A stretch of DNA of 42,082 bases from Spirochaetota bacterium (GTDB lineage: Bacteria; Spirochaetota; B62-G9; DRHN01). Below are positions 1-9,584 of this stretch, piece after piece (position 1 is the stretch's first letter; each line of letters begins with the position of its first letter). The notes below the pieces were generated by a model. It saw only the letters and a program-made list of their open reading frames with translations, had not been told where the DNA came from and ran no database searches. The stretch spans positions 1 to 42,082 of the forward strand of contig JAFGTF010000125.1 in NCBI GenBank assembly GCA_016934265.1. Reading direction: 5' to 3'. The translations under genes and the position numbers were made by a program.

Positions 1-551
1 ACATCGGATGATGTTGTCTTACGCCTCGTAATGACACAGTATGATCAATACGTCCATATTTATTGCAACTAATTTGGAGATGAACCTTATTTATTAATTG
101 TGGTACATTGATATTTCCTTGAAGCCACGTAAGTTGCATCGGTCTTCATTCTATTTCTATCAAATTCAATCACTTTTTTTTCAAATATATCTATATTCGA
201 AGAATGTCTTTTCGGATATAGGACCTGTGTCGTTTTGTCCCTTATACGGGCGATCTGCTGTATATGAACTATTTCTGGCCGCCGAGAAATAATCTATACA
301 GGTCTACCGAGTATATCTCTTTTATAGTTGATCTTTTTTGTGGAGGTATCAATAAAAGACAATATCAAATAGCCTGTAGCGTATCTAATTTATCGGAACC
401 CACTAATGGAATCACGATCGATATTCCTGATTTCACCGTTACTCCGAGAGGTTTAATACTGCTGTTTAACTAATAACAGACAACGACCTCCTCCATGATT
501 CTTACCACTCTTATCGACGAGTCGACAGCCTGTTATAAACTGACTCCATTT
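1..551. other. AT-rich stretch without a recognisable gene
   Basis: This is the downstream flank of the first importer permease. Two short plus-strand frames (98-292 and 264-473) are open, but neither has a convincing Shine-Dalgarno site or a recognised motif. The C-terminal part of the second (about 355-473) reads somewhat like real protein, so a decayed plus-strand gene converging on the permease is possible but not shown. No clear terminator hairpin is visible after the permease stop. Confidence 0.4.
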
Positions 552-1517
552 CTATCTTTTTCTTATCTGGTTCACTACAACGACTAGGATGATCAAGGAT
601 CCCATAACGAACTCCTGCCAGAATCGAGAAACATTAAGGAGATTGAGGCCGTTGCTGATTACACCCATTATAAAAGCACCGACAATCGTGCCTCCTATGG
701 TGCCGGCACCGCCGTAGAGATTGGTTCCGCCGATAATAACGGCTGCTATCGCCTGTAATTCTTTACCCCCTCCCATGAGAGAGTTTGCGGAAAAGATTCT
801 TCCTACCTGGACAAGGGATGCTATGGAAACACAGAACCCTATCAAGGCGTAAAACTTTACCTTATAGTTCGCAACGTTCATTCCAGCCGCTCTTGCAGCT
901 TCAATGTTTCCGCCGATTGCATATGCACAACGACCGAGCATAGTATAATTGAGAATAAACCACATGAGTATTGACATTATTACCGCGACCAGAACGGAAA
1001 CGGGGATGATTTCGAATACCCGGGCTGATCCGAAGAACACGAGCAGCGGCGGCAGATCGGTAATAGGGAATCCTCTTGTAATAATCAATGCCAGACCCTT
1101 TGCTGCTGAGAGCATCCCCAAGGTCATAATAAAATCCGGAATCCCGGTTCTGCTTATAACAAATCCGTTGAACGCCCCTATCCCCACGCCGACGATTATT
1201 CCTGATAGGATCGCTAAAACGGGATTCAACCCCAATAGGGTGCTCATCTGGGCCATCGTACAGCCGCTCAGGGCTAAAACCGAACCCACGGAAAGATCGA
1301 TGCCCCCGCTGATAATGACGGTGGTCATCCCGAGAGCGATTATCAGGTTAATGGACGTCTGCTGTGCTATGTTTATAATATTGTTTACACTAAAGAAATT
1401 CTTACTGGTCAATGAGAGTACAAAGATCAATATCAATAAGGCCATCAATGGACCGAAGCTTTGAAATTCCCTTATTCTATTGCTAAACGAAGCCTTAGTG
1501 AATCCGTTTTCCTTCAT
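552..1517 (-). CDS. Ribose-type ABC transporter permease (RbsC family)
   Basis: Inner-membrane permease of a CUT2-type (ribose/xylose/galactose family) sugar importer, about 321 residues and of usual length. It shows the family's string of hydrophobic helices and the typical segments GGIDLSVGSVLAL and a late GGTNLYGGAGTIGGT loop. The frame stays open upstream to 1592, but I place the start at the ATG at 1517, which has a GGGAGGAG ribosome site 8-9 bases upstream and leaves only a short overlap with the ATPase gene, whose stop is at 1495. It is the last gene of the sugar-acid operon and should pair with the double ATPase just upstream and the binding protein at 5738-6892. The substrate is not readable from the sequence; a sugar acid or related compound is inferred from the neighbours. 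Confidence 0.9.
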   Translation of the reverse strand: MKENGFTKASFSNRIREFQSFGPLMALLILIFVLSLTSKNFFSVNNIINIAQQTSINLIIALGMTTVIISGGIDLSVGSVLALSGCTMAQMSTLLGLNPVLAILSGIIVGVGIGAFNGFVISRTGIPDFIMTLGMLSAAKGLALIITRGFPITDLPPLLVFFGSARVFEIIPVSVLVAVIMSILMWFILNYTMLGRCAYAIGGNIEAARAAGMNVANYKVKFYALIGFCVSIASLVQVGRIFSANSLMGGGKELQAIAAVIIGGTNLYGGAGTIGGTIVGAFIMGVISNGLNLLNVSRFWQEFVMGSLIILVVVVNQIRKR

Positions 1518-3024
1518 TCTTGACACTCCTCCCTGTAGCGCTCTTGATAATATTTTCTTGAGTAATTTCTTCGCCTTTATACTCAGCTGCAATAGAACCC
1601 TGATACATCACATAGACCCGATCGGATAGGCTGATGATTTCAGGCAGCTCCGACGAAATCAGGATTATCGCCTTTTTCTGCGTTAACAGGTCGTGCATTA
1701 AATTATATACTTCTATCTTTGCGCCGACATCGATACCTCTTGTAGGTTCGTCGAGTAAAAAAACATCAACATTACGATAAATCCATTTCGCCAGTACCAC
1801 CTTCTGCTGGTTTCCGCCGCTCAAATACATAACCTTTTGCGATTCGTTCTGGGCTTCGATCTTCAGTTTGTCTATGAAAGTACGTCCGATAGCCTTTTCC
1901 TTATCCTTATGAAGGATGCCGTTCTCAAATATCTGAGAAAGGTTGGGGAGTGTAATGTTGCAGCTTACACTTAGAGGAAAAATCAGGCTCTCCTTTCGAT
2001 CTTCCGCAAGATACGCGACCCCCGATTCCAGAGCGTCTCGAGGGCTTTGTATATTTACCTCTACATTCTTGACGGTTATTTTCCCGCTGTCTTTTTTATA
2101 CAATCCCACCAAAGTCTTTGCCAGTTCCGTACGCCCCGCACCCATCAATCCTGACAACCCGACAATCTCGCCCTCTTTTGCATAAAAACTGCAGTTTTTA
2201 ACCAATCCTTCAGCGGTTACACCGTCGACCTTGAATATAGTATCGCCTATCCATGCCTCTTTTTTTATGTATCGATTCTTTATTCTTCTTCCCACCATAA
2301 GCTGAATTATTTGATTTTCATCCGTATCGGATATATTCAACGTCTGAATTTTCTCTCCGTCTCTAAACACGGTGACTTTATCGGCAATAGTAAAAGCCTC
2401 CTCCAGACGATGAGTTATATAAATAATCGCCACATCCTTTTTTCGTAATATGTTTATAATACTGTCGAACAATATACGTATTTCTTCTTCCGAGAGTGCA
2501 GAGGTGGGTTCATCCAAAAGAAGCAGTTTTACATCTGTAGAAACCGCCCTGATGATTTCAACCAACTGCTGCTGGCCGACGCCCAGTTGGTTTATTTTCT
2601 TTTTGACATTAATCTTCAACCCATATTTCGTAATCTCGGATTTCGCCTCATCATACATCCGTTTCCAATTCATAACCCGTAACACTTTCTTTTTATGGAA
2701 TGCATGTCCCTGAAAAATATTCTCGGCGACCGATAAATAGGGAACGAGGCTAAGCTCCTGATAAACCATTGCAATACCCAGATGATGTGCTTTCTGTGTA
2801 TTTTCAATTTTTACCCTGGTTCCATCAAAATAGATTTCACCGCCATCAGGCTGTAAATTGCCGCTCAATATTTTTAGAAAGGTGGATTTTCCAGCACCAT
2901 TCTCCCCGATGAGCGCATGGACCTCACCCTTTTTTATTGAAAAATCAATATCTTTGAGTGCGTCGACACCGGGGAAAGATTTCTTTATTCCTTTAACCTC
3001 AAGTATTTTGCTGTTACCAGTCAA
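1495..3024 (-). CDS. Sugar ABC transporter ATPase, double-domain (RbsA/MglA type)
   Basis: Cytoplasmic ATPase that powers the permease encoded downstream. The 509 residues hold two nucleotide-binding domains, as usual for RbsA/MglA. Domain 1 has Walker A GENGAGKST (about residues 40-48), signature LGVGQQQLVEIIRA and Walker B LLLLDEPTSALS. Domain 2 has the degenerate Walker A normal for this family (GLMGAGRTEL), signature LSGGNQQKVVLAKWI and Walker B VFLLDEPTRGIDVG. The start codon is TTG at 3024, preceded by GGGGTG at about 6 bases; no closer ATG fits. The gene is separated from the alcohol dehydrogenase by about 500 bases and overlaps the permease by 23 bases, so ATPase and permease are translationally coupled. 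Confidence 0.93.
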   Translation of the reverse strand: MTGNSKILEVKGIKKSFPGVDALKDIDFSIKKGEVHALIGENGAGKSTFLKILSGNLQPDGGEIYFDGTRVKIENTQKAHHLGIAMVYQELSLVPYLSVAENIFQGHAFHKKKVLRVMNWKRMYDEAKSEITKYGLKINVKKKINQLGVGQQQLVEIIRAVSTDVKLLLLDEPTSALSEEEIRILFDSIINILRKKDVAIIYITHRLEEAFTIADKVTVFRDGEKIQTLNISDTDENQIIQLMVGRRIKNRYIKKEAWIGDTIFKVDGVTAEGLVKNCSFYAKEGEIVGLSGLMGAGRTELAKTLVGLYKKDSGKITVKNVEVNIQSPRDALESGVAYLAEDRKESLIFPLSVSCNITLPNLSQIFENGILHKDKEKAIGRTFIDKLKIEAQNESQKVMYLSGGNQQKVVLAKWIYRNVDVFLLDEPTRGIDVGAKIEVYNLMHDLLTQKKAIILISSELPEIISLSDRVYVMYQGSIAAEYKGEEITQENIIKSATGRSVKNEGKRIH

Positions 3025-3524
3025 GGTTTCACCCCACTATTTTTTTCCTATGACCAATTGTAAAAATTGGGCGCCGCCGTACAATGTCGTCAAGGGCCTG
3101 TTATATTCTCAATTCTTTCTCAGCATCAAAAAAACCGAGTGCCGTTATCTTATCATTTTATCTCGGAAAAAAGTACCGCCCTTTACACAATACAGATCGA
3201 CTATCAATGTCATCTTCGCCTGCGTTTTTATTGCGGACATCACTACTTCACATTCCGTTGTATCGATATCGTAATGCTCTCTGTACCCCACTATTTCAAA
3301 TCAACTAGCTCTTTGAAACAGTACTCCCTGCCAAAGGATTGCTGAACAGCCGGGGTTGAGTCCTCCCACCATGATAAAAGCAGCAAACACGATTCGCACT
3401 GTGTTGCCGGCATGTGTTGCTGGTGGCTGTGTACTTCTCACAGGTATAGAACATATTATTCTGCATACAGATGTTAATCATGTCTTAGACGATTTACGAA
3501 ACTGAATTCAGCCCACTCAGGTTA
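3025..3524. other. 500-base gap inside the sugar-acid gene run
   Basis: The gap lies between the iron alcohol dehydrogenase and the importer ATPase. On the minus strand a stretch ending at a stop near 3302 is open for about 45 codons and reads plausibly as a hydrophobic, Gly-rich peptide, but it has no ribosome site and I do not recognise it. No strong terminator or consensus promoter was found. The length suggests either a separate promoter for the ATPase-permease pair or a remnant of a lost gene. Confidence 0.3.
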
Positions 3525-4721
3525 CTATAACATTTTCCTGTATAATTCGATGAACTCTTCTTTCTTAGTAGCTCGTGCGTTAACCGCGCGATCAGGGCTC
3601 TTCATTGCCTCTTCGGCAAGTTCTTCGATATCTTTCTCCTTTATGCCGAATTCACTCAAGTGTAAAGGAAGGCCGACATCTTCTGCCAATTTTCTTACTG
3701 CAATCGCCGCCTTTTTAGAGCTTTCCAGCAATGTCAACCCTTGAATATTCTCACCCATCGCCACCGCAATATTCTCAAACTTTTCGGGATTCGCCATCTC
3801 ATTAAATTCCATTACTGTGGAGATAAGCATTCCATTCGCAATCCCATGCGGTATATGAAACAGCGCGCCAAGCGGATGTGCCATTCCATGACATATACCG
3901 CATACCGTGTTCGAATGGGCCATTGCAGCCATGCTCGCACCCAAAAGCATATTGTACCTTGCTTCCTTGTTAAGATCGCCCCGCGCAACGGCCTTTCTCA
4001 AATTATTTCCGATAAGTTGTATCGCTTTGAGTGCTAAAGCTTCGGAAACCGGCTGGTTGCACCATGATGTATATGCTTCTATCGCATGCGTTATAGCATC
4101 CATTCCTGTCTCTGCAGTAAGATTCGGAGGAAGCGTCAAGGTCAGATCAGGGTCACAGACGGCCAAACTCGGAATTATATACGCACTGCCGATGGCCATT
4201 TTCCAGCCTCTTTTTTTATCGGTAATAACCGCCCAAGGAGTCACTTCCGCCCCCGATCCTGCCGTTGTGGGCATGGCTACTATCGGTAACGGCGGTTTCC
4301 CAATTCCTCCCCAGCTGTCATAGTCTTCTATTTTTCCGCCGTTTGTAACAACGGTAGCAGCCCCTTTAGCGGCATCTATTGCACTGCCCCCGCCGAGGCC
4401 GATTACCAACTCGTAGTCTTTTGCTATTTCAGCAATTGCATTTACGGTATCCGCCGAAGGGTTTGTTTCAACGTTATCAAAGACTCCAACCTCAATGCCG
4501 GCGTCCTTTAGCGGCTTTTTGACTTTCTGTAATATGCCGGCCTCCGCGATTCCCTTGTCCGTGATAACAATTACCTTGTTGGCCCCCAGCTTCTTGATCT
4601 CCTCTCCGATTTCATCGACAACCCCGTGACCGAATATCATGCCTCCGAAAGGGTTAAACCGGAAAGTCTTCGTATAAGGGACGAATGTCATCGGCAAATA
4701 TGCCACTTTTCTATATTCCAT
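3525..4721 (-). CDS. Iron-containing alcohol dehydrogenase
   Basis: Group III (iron-dependent) NAD(P)-linked alcohol dehydrogenase of 398 residues, the usual size. The N-terminal Rossmann-like part has the GGGSAIDAAKGAA nucleotide-binding motif; the helical C-terminal part has the metal-site histidines in HSNTVCGICHGMAHPLG and the downstream IPHGIANG segment. It interconverts an aldehyde or ketone with an alcohol in the cytoplasm. The ATG at 4721 follows a GGGGGTG ribosome site. It lies 56 bases after the SDR gene, in the same direction, and probably reduces or oxidises an intermediate of the sugar-acid pathway; lactaldehyde- or glycolaldehyde-type substrates are possible but unproven. Confidence 0.92.
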   Translation of the reverse strand: MEYRKVAYLPMTFVPYTKTFRFNPFGGMIFGHGVVDEIGEEIKKLGANKVIVITDKGIAEAGILQKVKKPLKDAGIEVGVFDNVETNPSADTVNAIAEIAKDYELVIGLGGGSAIDAAKGAATVVTNGGKIEDYDSWGGIGKPPLPIVAMPTTAGSGAEVTPWAVITDKKRGWKMAIGSAYIIPSLAVCDPDLTLTLPPNLTAETGMDAITHAIEAYTSWCNQPVSEALALKAIQLIGNNLRKAVARGDLNKEARYNMLLGASMAAMAHSNTVCGICHGMAHPLGALFHIPHGIANGMLISTVMEFNEMANPEKFENIAVAMGENIQGLTLLESSKKAAIAVRKLAEDVGLPLHLSEFGIKEKDIEELAEEAMKSPDRAVNARATKKEEFIELYRKML

Positions 4722-4777
4722 TGTTCTGCACCCCCTAATTCAATTATACGGTCATTATATAAAAAGAGGTGTACGAT

Positions 4778-5551
4778 TCAGCACCCGTACGCCAAGAAAC
4801 CCCCGTCCACCGGGATAGTTATACCGGTAATGTAATCGGAAGCTTCCGAAGCTAAGAATACTGCTGCTCCGGAGAGTTCTTTCGTCTCTCCGATTCTTCC
4901 GATCGGTATGTTGGATTCGACATATCGTTTCTTTTCAGGATCGGAAAAAAGCTGCGATGATAAATCAGTTATAAAAAACCCGGGTGCTATTGCATTTACC
5001 TGAATATTATCTTTCGCCCATTCCAGCGCCATGCTCATTGTCAACTGACTGACCCCTCCCTTGCTTGCAGCATATGCACCGGAGCCTGCTATTCCGATGT
5101 ATGAACACATTGATGCGATGTTGATCACCTTTCCGCGTTTTTGCTTCATCATTATAGGCGCAAATATTTTAGTCGTTAGAAAGACGGACTCGAGGTTTAC
5201 CTGGAGTATTTTCCTCCACGACTCCAGAGGCAGGTCAACAATATCTCCCCTTATATCCATTCCCTGCGAATTGAGAAGGATATCCACATGACCGAACTCC
5301 TTCATCACCTTATCTCTCAGTTTCTCGAGTTGACCGGCATCCGTTGCATCCACTGACATTGAGATGGATTCCCTTCCCAGGTTTCTCACTATTTCCGCCG
5401 CTTCTTTCGACTTATCAAGTCTTCTGCTCACGGGTACAACATCGGCTCCTGCCTGTGCAAAACCGACAGATATCGCCCTTCCGATACCGGTAGTTCCACC
5501 CATTGTAACCGCAACCTTTCCTGTTAAATCAAAGTTTGCGTATTTCTCCAC
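4778..5551 (-). CDS. Short-chain dehydrogenase/reductase (SDR), first copy
   Basis: Classical SDR of about 257 residues, cytoplasmic, NAD(P)-dependent. It has the cofactor motif TMGGTTGIGRA, the active-site YAASK (Tyr and Lys), an upstream catalytic Ser region (NIASMCSY), and the usual C-terminal ITGITIPVDGGF. I choose the GTG at 5551 as the start because a GGAGG site sits 6-8 bases before it; an in-frame ATG at 5569 would put that site inside the gene. It is similar in type to the SDR at 7781-8539, and the pair brackets the cyclase and binding-protein genes. Likely role: oxidation of a sugar, sugar acid or 2-keto-3-deoxy acid; exact substrate unknown. Confidence 0.9.
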   Translation of the reverse strand: MEKYANFDLTGKVAVTMGGTTGIGRAISVGFAQAGADVVPVSRRLDKSKEAAEIVRNLGRESISMSVDATDAGQLEKLRDKVMKEFGHVDILLNSQGMDIRGDIVDLPLESWRKILQVNLESVFLTTKIFAPIMMKQKRGKVINIASMCSYIGIAGSGAYAASKGGVSQLTMSMALEWAKDNIQVNAIAPGFFITDLSSQLFSDPEKKRYVESNIPIGRIGETKELSGAAVFLASEASDYITGITIPVDGGFLAYGC

Positions 5552-5620
5552 GGAAGACCTCCACGTCATCTTTAGAAAATTTAAATACTCTTACTACCAT
5601 TGCCGTGATAAAAGATGCGA

Positions 5621-5644
5621 ATACTATCACGTGAGTGATAGTAT
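5621..5644. repeat. 10-bp perfect inverted repeat between SBP and SDR genes
   Basis: ATACTATCAC and its exact reverse complement are separated by GTGA. The repeat lies 70 bases upstream of the SDR start and downstream of the larger hairpin at 5691-5727. It could be an RNA stem or a protein-binding dyad; the sequence does not decide. Confidence 0.6.
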
Positions 5645-5690
5645 CGTCCGCACTTGTGACTCTTCATGTAAGCCGGTACAGCAATCAAAG

Positions 5691-5727
5691 AAAATTGGTA
5701 TGGCCTGAAACCGGCCATACCAATTTT
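5691..5727 (-). terminator. Perfect 15-bp hairpin after the binding-protein gene
   Basis: The two 15-base arms (5691-5705 and 5713-5727) pair without a mismatch around a 7-base loop, starting 10 bases after the binding-protein stop. Read on the minus strand the second arm ends in AATTTTC, so it can act as an intrinsic terminator, probably leaky, or as a 3' end stabiliser that keeps binding-protein mRNA in excess over the downstream genes. Confidence 0.8.
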
Positions 5728-5737
5728 CCGTTTCATA

Positions 5738-6892
5738 TTACTTGCTCAGATAATCTTTGATTATCTTATCCCATGGATGGGGTTCCAACTTTACATTCGG
5801 ATAAAAGTTATCCGCATTGCCGATATATTCTGTTCTCGGACGAACATCAAACTTTGATGGTACTTTAAGGCCAAGAGCAGCCATTACCGCAAACCTTCCA
5901 CCATACCAACCCCATTCCGGAAATCCATGCCATGTCTCGGACAGTATCCGGCCCTCCCTGATCATATCGACCGATTCTTCCGTTCCATCCTGCGTGACCA
6001 TCACCATCTCATTTGCACGTCCTGCCGCCTCTATCACCCGGACCGCCCCTATAGCCATGATGTTACACGCTGCATAGACAGCGTCTATATGGTTATACGT
6101 CTGCAGAATGTCTTCCATCACATTAACCGCCTTCTCCCTATTCCAATCGGCAGGGAGTGTAGTCAATACCTTGATACCGGGATACTGATCGATCACGGAG
6201 TGAAAACCCTGGAGTCTTCTCGTCGAGAAGAACCCGCCGCAGACACCCTCGATGATGGCTATATCGGCCTTTATGTTCAAGTCCTTCGGGTTGACATCTT
6301 TGTAAAGATCCTTCCAGAATGCGAGGTCAAGATATTCAGGAGGATTGGGAAGCATTTTCCCTTTACCTAAAACTCCAGGCCCTCCAAGATAGTCTATCAA
6401 AGTGTAACCCGCAACCGCAGCAGCGTCGATATTACTGAAACCGATATAGGATGCTACTTCCAAACCTTCAATTGGATCCAGGAGATTGACGATAATAACA
6501 GGTATCCCCGCTCTATTCGCACTTTTCACAGCCGGTTTGATAACTTCAATCTCAGCCGGCGAAATGACGATACAATCGACTTTGTTCGCAATAAAATCTT
6601 CGATTATAGCGACTTGTCCTCCAAAGTCGGTGTGCGATGCAGGGGAATGCGTTACTATCTTTACATTGATCCCCGCTTTTTTCGCATCAGCCGCTGTTTT
6701 TTCAAAGTATTCAGTAGCTGTAGCGAATACGTTTTGAATATCCGGAGGGGTCCATCCGATAACGATCTCATCGGGCAGCTTCTTTTCTCCGGTTGCAGGT
6801 TTTTCTGATTTCTCCTGCGCCGCAAACACAATAGCCGCGGTGAACATGCAACACGCAAGTACAATAAAAAGAATACAAATTACCCTTTTCAT
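5738..6892 (-). CDS. Periplasmic sugar-binding protein of a CUT2-type importer
   Basis: Substrate-binding protein of 384 residues (type 1 periplasmic fold, RbsB/XylF-like). A signal peptide with positive start and long hydrophobic core precedes a likely cleavage after VFA near residue 24; a VLACC stretch in the core is a poor lipobox, so a soluble periplasmic protein is favoured. Typical segments are IVISPAEIEVIKPAV (domain 1), IGFSNIDAAAVAGY (hinge side) and AVYAACNIMAIGAVRVIEAAG (domain 2). The ATG has a GAGGAGGT ribosome site. It is separated from its presumed permease and ATPase (552-3024) by two dehydrogenase genes, which is unusual but fits a substrate-specific operon. A strong hairpin follows the stop. 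Confidence 0.92.
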   Translation of the reverse strand: MKRVICILFIVLACCMFTAAIVFAAQEKSEKPATGEKKLPDEIVIGWTPPDIQNVFATATEYFEKTAADAKKAGINVKIVTHSPASHTDFGGQVAIIEDFIANKVDCIVISPAEIEVIKPAVKSANRAGIPVIIVNLLDPIEGLEVASYIGFSNIDAAAVAGYTLIDYLGGPGVLGKGKMLPNPPEYLDLAFWKDLYKDVNPKDLNIKADIAIIEGVCGGFFSTRRLQGFHSVIDQYPGIKVLTTLPADWNREKAVNVMEDILQTYNHIDAVYAACNIMAIGAVRVIEAAGRANEMVMVTQDGTEESVDMIREGRILSETWHGFPEWGWYGGRFAVMAALGLKVPSKFDVRPRTEYIGNADNFYPNVKLEPHPWDKIIKDYLSK

Positions 6893-7095
6893 CTCTACCT
6901 CCTCTAACGATTTTGAATTTACCTCATTTGTGCTTCACTTCAACCCGACCGGAAGGGCATCACCTCCTTTATCGCAGCACTTGTTTACTTCTATTATGAC
7001 AGTCCATTCACTGGTACTACGCAACCCATTAATGAATTTTTGTGTCGTCCCTCTCATTGTATCCGCTCATTTCGCATTTAATCCATATGCCTTCT

Positions 7096-7743
7096 CTATA
7101 GCATCCCTTCAATCGCAACCGCTCTACAGGGAGCCCCGTCTCCTCCCTTTATTTTCAGCGGAAGGCAAATGAAAAAGAAACGGCCCTGTGTGATCCGCCC
7201 CAGGTTGGCGAGGTTCTCTATTATCGGAATACCTGCTCCTAAAATCGTATAATGCGCATCCGCGGCGGAATCCTGATATGGGTCAACGGAGGTCGCGTCT
7301 GTAGCCAGTGTAGCGACACCCTTTGATATAATCCATTGCGCCGCTTCCCTGCTTATTGCAGGGTAGTTATGAGTATATTCTCGAGTTCCATACCTTTTAT
7401 AGATCCCGGTATTCAAGATCAGAATATCTCCCCTTCTGATTGTCTTGTCATAGGGGACTAACTCTTCAGGGTCTATCAAGCCCGCTTTTCTGTCCTTTGC
7501 AAGTTCAACTACTACCGCCTCTCCCATGACTTTTGACAGCTGTATCTCATCCACAGTCACTCCAGTATCATAAAAGTGCCGTGGCGCATCGACATGCGTC
7601 CCCGTATGGGTAATAAGTGTCATTCTCTTAATGTTTACGCCGTTTTTTGCGATGGTCGCTTCCTCTTCCACCGCCGGTTTGAAAAGCCCGGGATACATCA
7701 CAGTATCTTTTGATAGATCATACGACAGATCGATTATCCGCAT
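7096..7743 (-). CDS. Cyclase-family metal hydrolase (kynurenine formamidase fold)
   Basis: A 215-residue protein of the PF04199 cyclase family. The signature HTGTHVDAPRHF provides the metal-binding His and Asp residues; DLSYDLSKDTVMYPG at the N-terminus is also typical. Family members hydrolyse amides, esters or lactones. In this sugar-acid operon a lactonase-like step, opening an aldonolactone made by one of the SDRs, is a reasonable inference, but other hydrolyses cannot be excluded. It lies 37 bases after the second SDR and 203 bases before the binding protein, in the same direction. The ribosome site is weak (GGTAACG), which fits translational dependence on the upstream gene. Confidence 0.88.
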   Translation of the reverse strand: MRIIDLSYDLSKDTVMYPGLFKPAVEEEATIAKNGVNIKRMTLITHTGTHVDAPRHFYDTGVTVDEIQLSKVMGEAVVVELAKDRKAGLIDPEELVPYDKTIRRGDILILNTGIYKRYGTREYTHNYPAISREAAQWIISKGVATLATDATSVDPYQDSAADAHYTILGAGIPIIENLANLGRITQGRFFFICLPLKIKGGDGAPCRAVAIEGML

Positions 7744-7780
7744 AACGTTACCTAATACAAAAAATCAAAGCAAGCCCGCG

Positions 7781-8539
7781 TTACCATGTAAGTCGCCCCC
7801 CGTCAACAAAGACGGTAATGCCGGTTATATAATCAGCCTCGGACGACACGAGAAAATTCACCACCCCTGCAACATCCGAAACCTTCGCAACCCTTCCCAA
7901 CGGTATATTCTTTGTTATTGATCTTAATTTATCCGGTGATTTGGTCCAGGGCTCCAGTATCTCCGTTTCCGTCGGTCCGGGCGCTACCGCGTTTACATTA
8001 ATTCCATACGGCGCAAGCTCATAAGCAAGCTGTTTGGTCAACATGATGATACCGGCCTTCGAGACTTCATACGGAGCATGAAACGCATCGGTCCATACAG
8101 TTACACCCTGGACAGATGCGATATTGATTATCTTGCCTCCCTTTTTATCCGCCGCCATTACTCTGGCCGCAGCCTGTGCGCAGAGAAAGTAGCCTTTCAA
8201 ATTAACGTCTATAGTACGGTCCCAGACCCCCTCGGTAATATCAAGAAACGGACTGTCTATTACGACAGCTGCATTATTCACCAGTATATCTATCCCTTTA
8301 AACCGATGAATTACTTCATCGATCATCATATCAACATCTTTCTTGCTACTGACATCCGTCCTTATAAAGCAACAGGTATTCCCCTCCTTTTGAATTCCAT
8401 CTATTACATCATTTGCAGCGGATTCGTCCCTTGCCGCGATAACTACATTTATATCTTCTCTCGATAATCTTATGCTGATACCCTTTCCTATCCCCTTATT
8501 CCCACCCGTAACGACTGCTGTCTTTCTATGAGTCTTCAT
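7781..8539 (-). CDS. Short-chain dehydrogenase/reductase (SDR), second copy
   Basis: Classical SDR of 252 residues. Cofactor motif VTGGNKGIGKGI, structural NNAAV, catalytic Tyr/Lys in YEVSKAGI, and the C-terminal ITGITVFVDGGR. NAD(P)-dependent oxidoreductase acting on a sugar or sugar acid, in the cytoplasm. The ATG at 8539 has AGGAA upstream. It sits between the 2-hydroxyacid dehydrogenase and the cyclase, with short gaps, so it is transcribed with them. A dehydrogenase-plus-lactonase pairing with the downstream cyclase would match non-phosphorylating sugar oxidation, but this is inference. Confidence 0.92.
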   Translation of the reverse strand: MKTHRKTAVVTGGNKGIGKGISIRLSREDINVVIAARDESAANDVIDGIQKEGNTCCFIRTDVSSKKDVDMMIDEVIHRFKGIDILVNNAAVVIDSPFLDITEGVWDRTIDVNLKGYFLCAQAAARVMAADKKGGKIINIASVQGVTVWTDAFHAPYEVSKAGIIMLTKQLAYELAPYGINVNAVAPGPTETEILEPWTKSPDKLRSITKNIPLGRVAKVSDVAGVVNFLVSSEADYITGITVFVDGGRLTW

Positions 8540-8593
8540 GCTATTCCTCGATACATGACATCATATAACGATCCGAATGTCCTTAATCCCGCA

Positions 8594-9568
8594 TTAAACG
8601 GCATACAGAGGTTTATTTTTCGTAAGCATTTCATAGACATTCAAAGCTGTCTTTCTCTGTAACTCTCCTATCGATTCCTCCGAATACCACCCTATGTGGG
8701 GTGTAATTATAACCCGTTCCGGATATTTGAGAAGCACGGAATCAGTATATTTATCATCAGGATATTCCAAGACATCAAGACCTACGACCGAAACCTTTCT
8801 GCTTTTGATGGCTTCTTCTAAAGCATTCTCGTCAATAAGTCCGCCTCGCGATGTATTGATAATGGAAACTCCCTCCTTCATCAATGCGATTGAATCCCGG
8901 TCAATCAAATGATGGGTCTCTTTATTCAGAGGCGCATGAATTGAGAGAATATCGGAAGAGGAAAGCAATTCCTCAAAGGATAGGAATTTTACCCAAGGGA
9001 ATTCACCCTCGTGGTGTTTATAATATGGATCGTGTGCTACTATAGTTGTATTCGACGATCGTAATTTCTCCGCCACCCTTTGTGCGATATTACCAAATGC
9101 AAGTAAACCGATGGTAATATCCGAAGCCCTTCTTATAGGCCTTATCTTTTCATATGACCATGCACCATTTTGAAGTAAATAATTGGCAAAAGAAGTTTTT
9201 CGTATGGCATTAAATATAAAAGCGACCGCACTGTCCGAGACCTCCTCTACACAGTAATCCGGGACGTTAGAGACGACGATATTCCTTCTTTTTGCCTCTT
9301 CCACATCTATGTTGTCAACACCTATTGCATATCGGGCGATGATTCTGCATTTCGTTAAATGTTCAATCACTTTCTTTGAGATATCAGCGAACTGCACGAT
9401 TATCGCATCAGCATCCTTCGCATACCGTATCACCCCGTCTTCGTCCTTAACTCCCCCTTCTTTTATCCTCATACAATCAACGATATCAACGTCACCCAGC
9501 TTCTTAAGAATCTCTACTTCCATCTCATTGGTCGGATAATAATAATCCGTAAAAACAATTTTATACAT
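8594..9568 (-). CDS. D-isomer-specific 2-hydroxyacid dehydrogenase
   Basis: NAD-dependent dehydrogenase of about 324 residues. It has the nucleotide-binding stretch GLLAFGNIAQRVAEKL (a variant of GxGxxG), the catalytic Arg in NTSRGGLIDE, the acidic residue region VGLDVLEYPDD, and the catalytic His in ITPHIGWYS. It should interconvert a 2-keto acid and a D-2-hydroxy acid; glyoxylate/hydroxypyruvate-like or phosphoglycerate-like members look similar. The frame is open to 9610, but the ATG at 9568 has GGAG about 8 bases upstream, lies next to the stop of the kinase gene (9585), and gives the normal N-terminus for the family. The neighbouring LarA-like racemase also works on 2-hydroxy acids, so the two may share a substrate. 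Confidence 0.92.
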   Translation of the reverse strand: MYKIVFTDYYYPTNEMEVEILKKLGDVDIVDCMRIKEGGVKDEDGVIRYAKDADAIIVQFADISKKVIEHLTKCRIIARYAIGVDNIDVEEAKRRNIVVSNVPDYCVEEVSDSAVAFIFNAIRKTSFANYLLQNGAWSYEKIRPIRRASDITIGLLAFGNIAQRVAEKLRSSNTTIVAHDPYYKHHEGEFPWVKFLSFEELLSSSDILSIHAPLNKETHHLIDRDSIALMKEGVSIINTSRGGLIDENALEEAIKSRKVSVVGLDVLEYPDDKYTDSVLLKYPERVIITPHIGWYSEESIGELQRKTALNVYEMLTKNKPLYAV

Positions 9569-9584
9569 CACGAGCTCCGCTGAA

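Noticed and set aside
264-473. Small plus-strand protein at the left edge
   Set aside because: Open and not implausible in composition, but without ribosome site, known motif or context; kept only as a possible gene remnant.
1495-1592. Longer N-terminus for the first permease
   Set aside because: It would overlap the ATPase by about 100 bases; the ATG at 1517 has a near-perfect ribosome site.
5552-5569. ATG start 18 bases upstream of the first SDR's GTG
   Set aside because: The good GGAGG site lies between this ATG and the GTG, so it can serve only the GTG.
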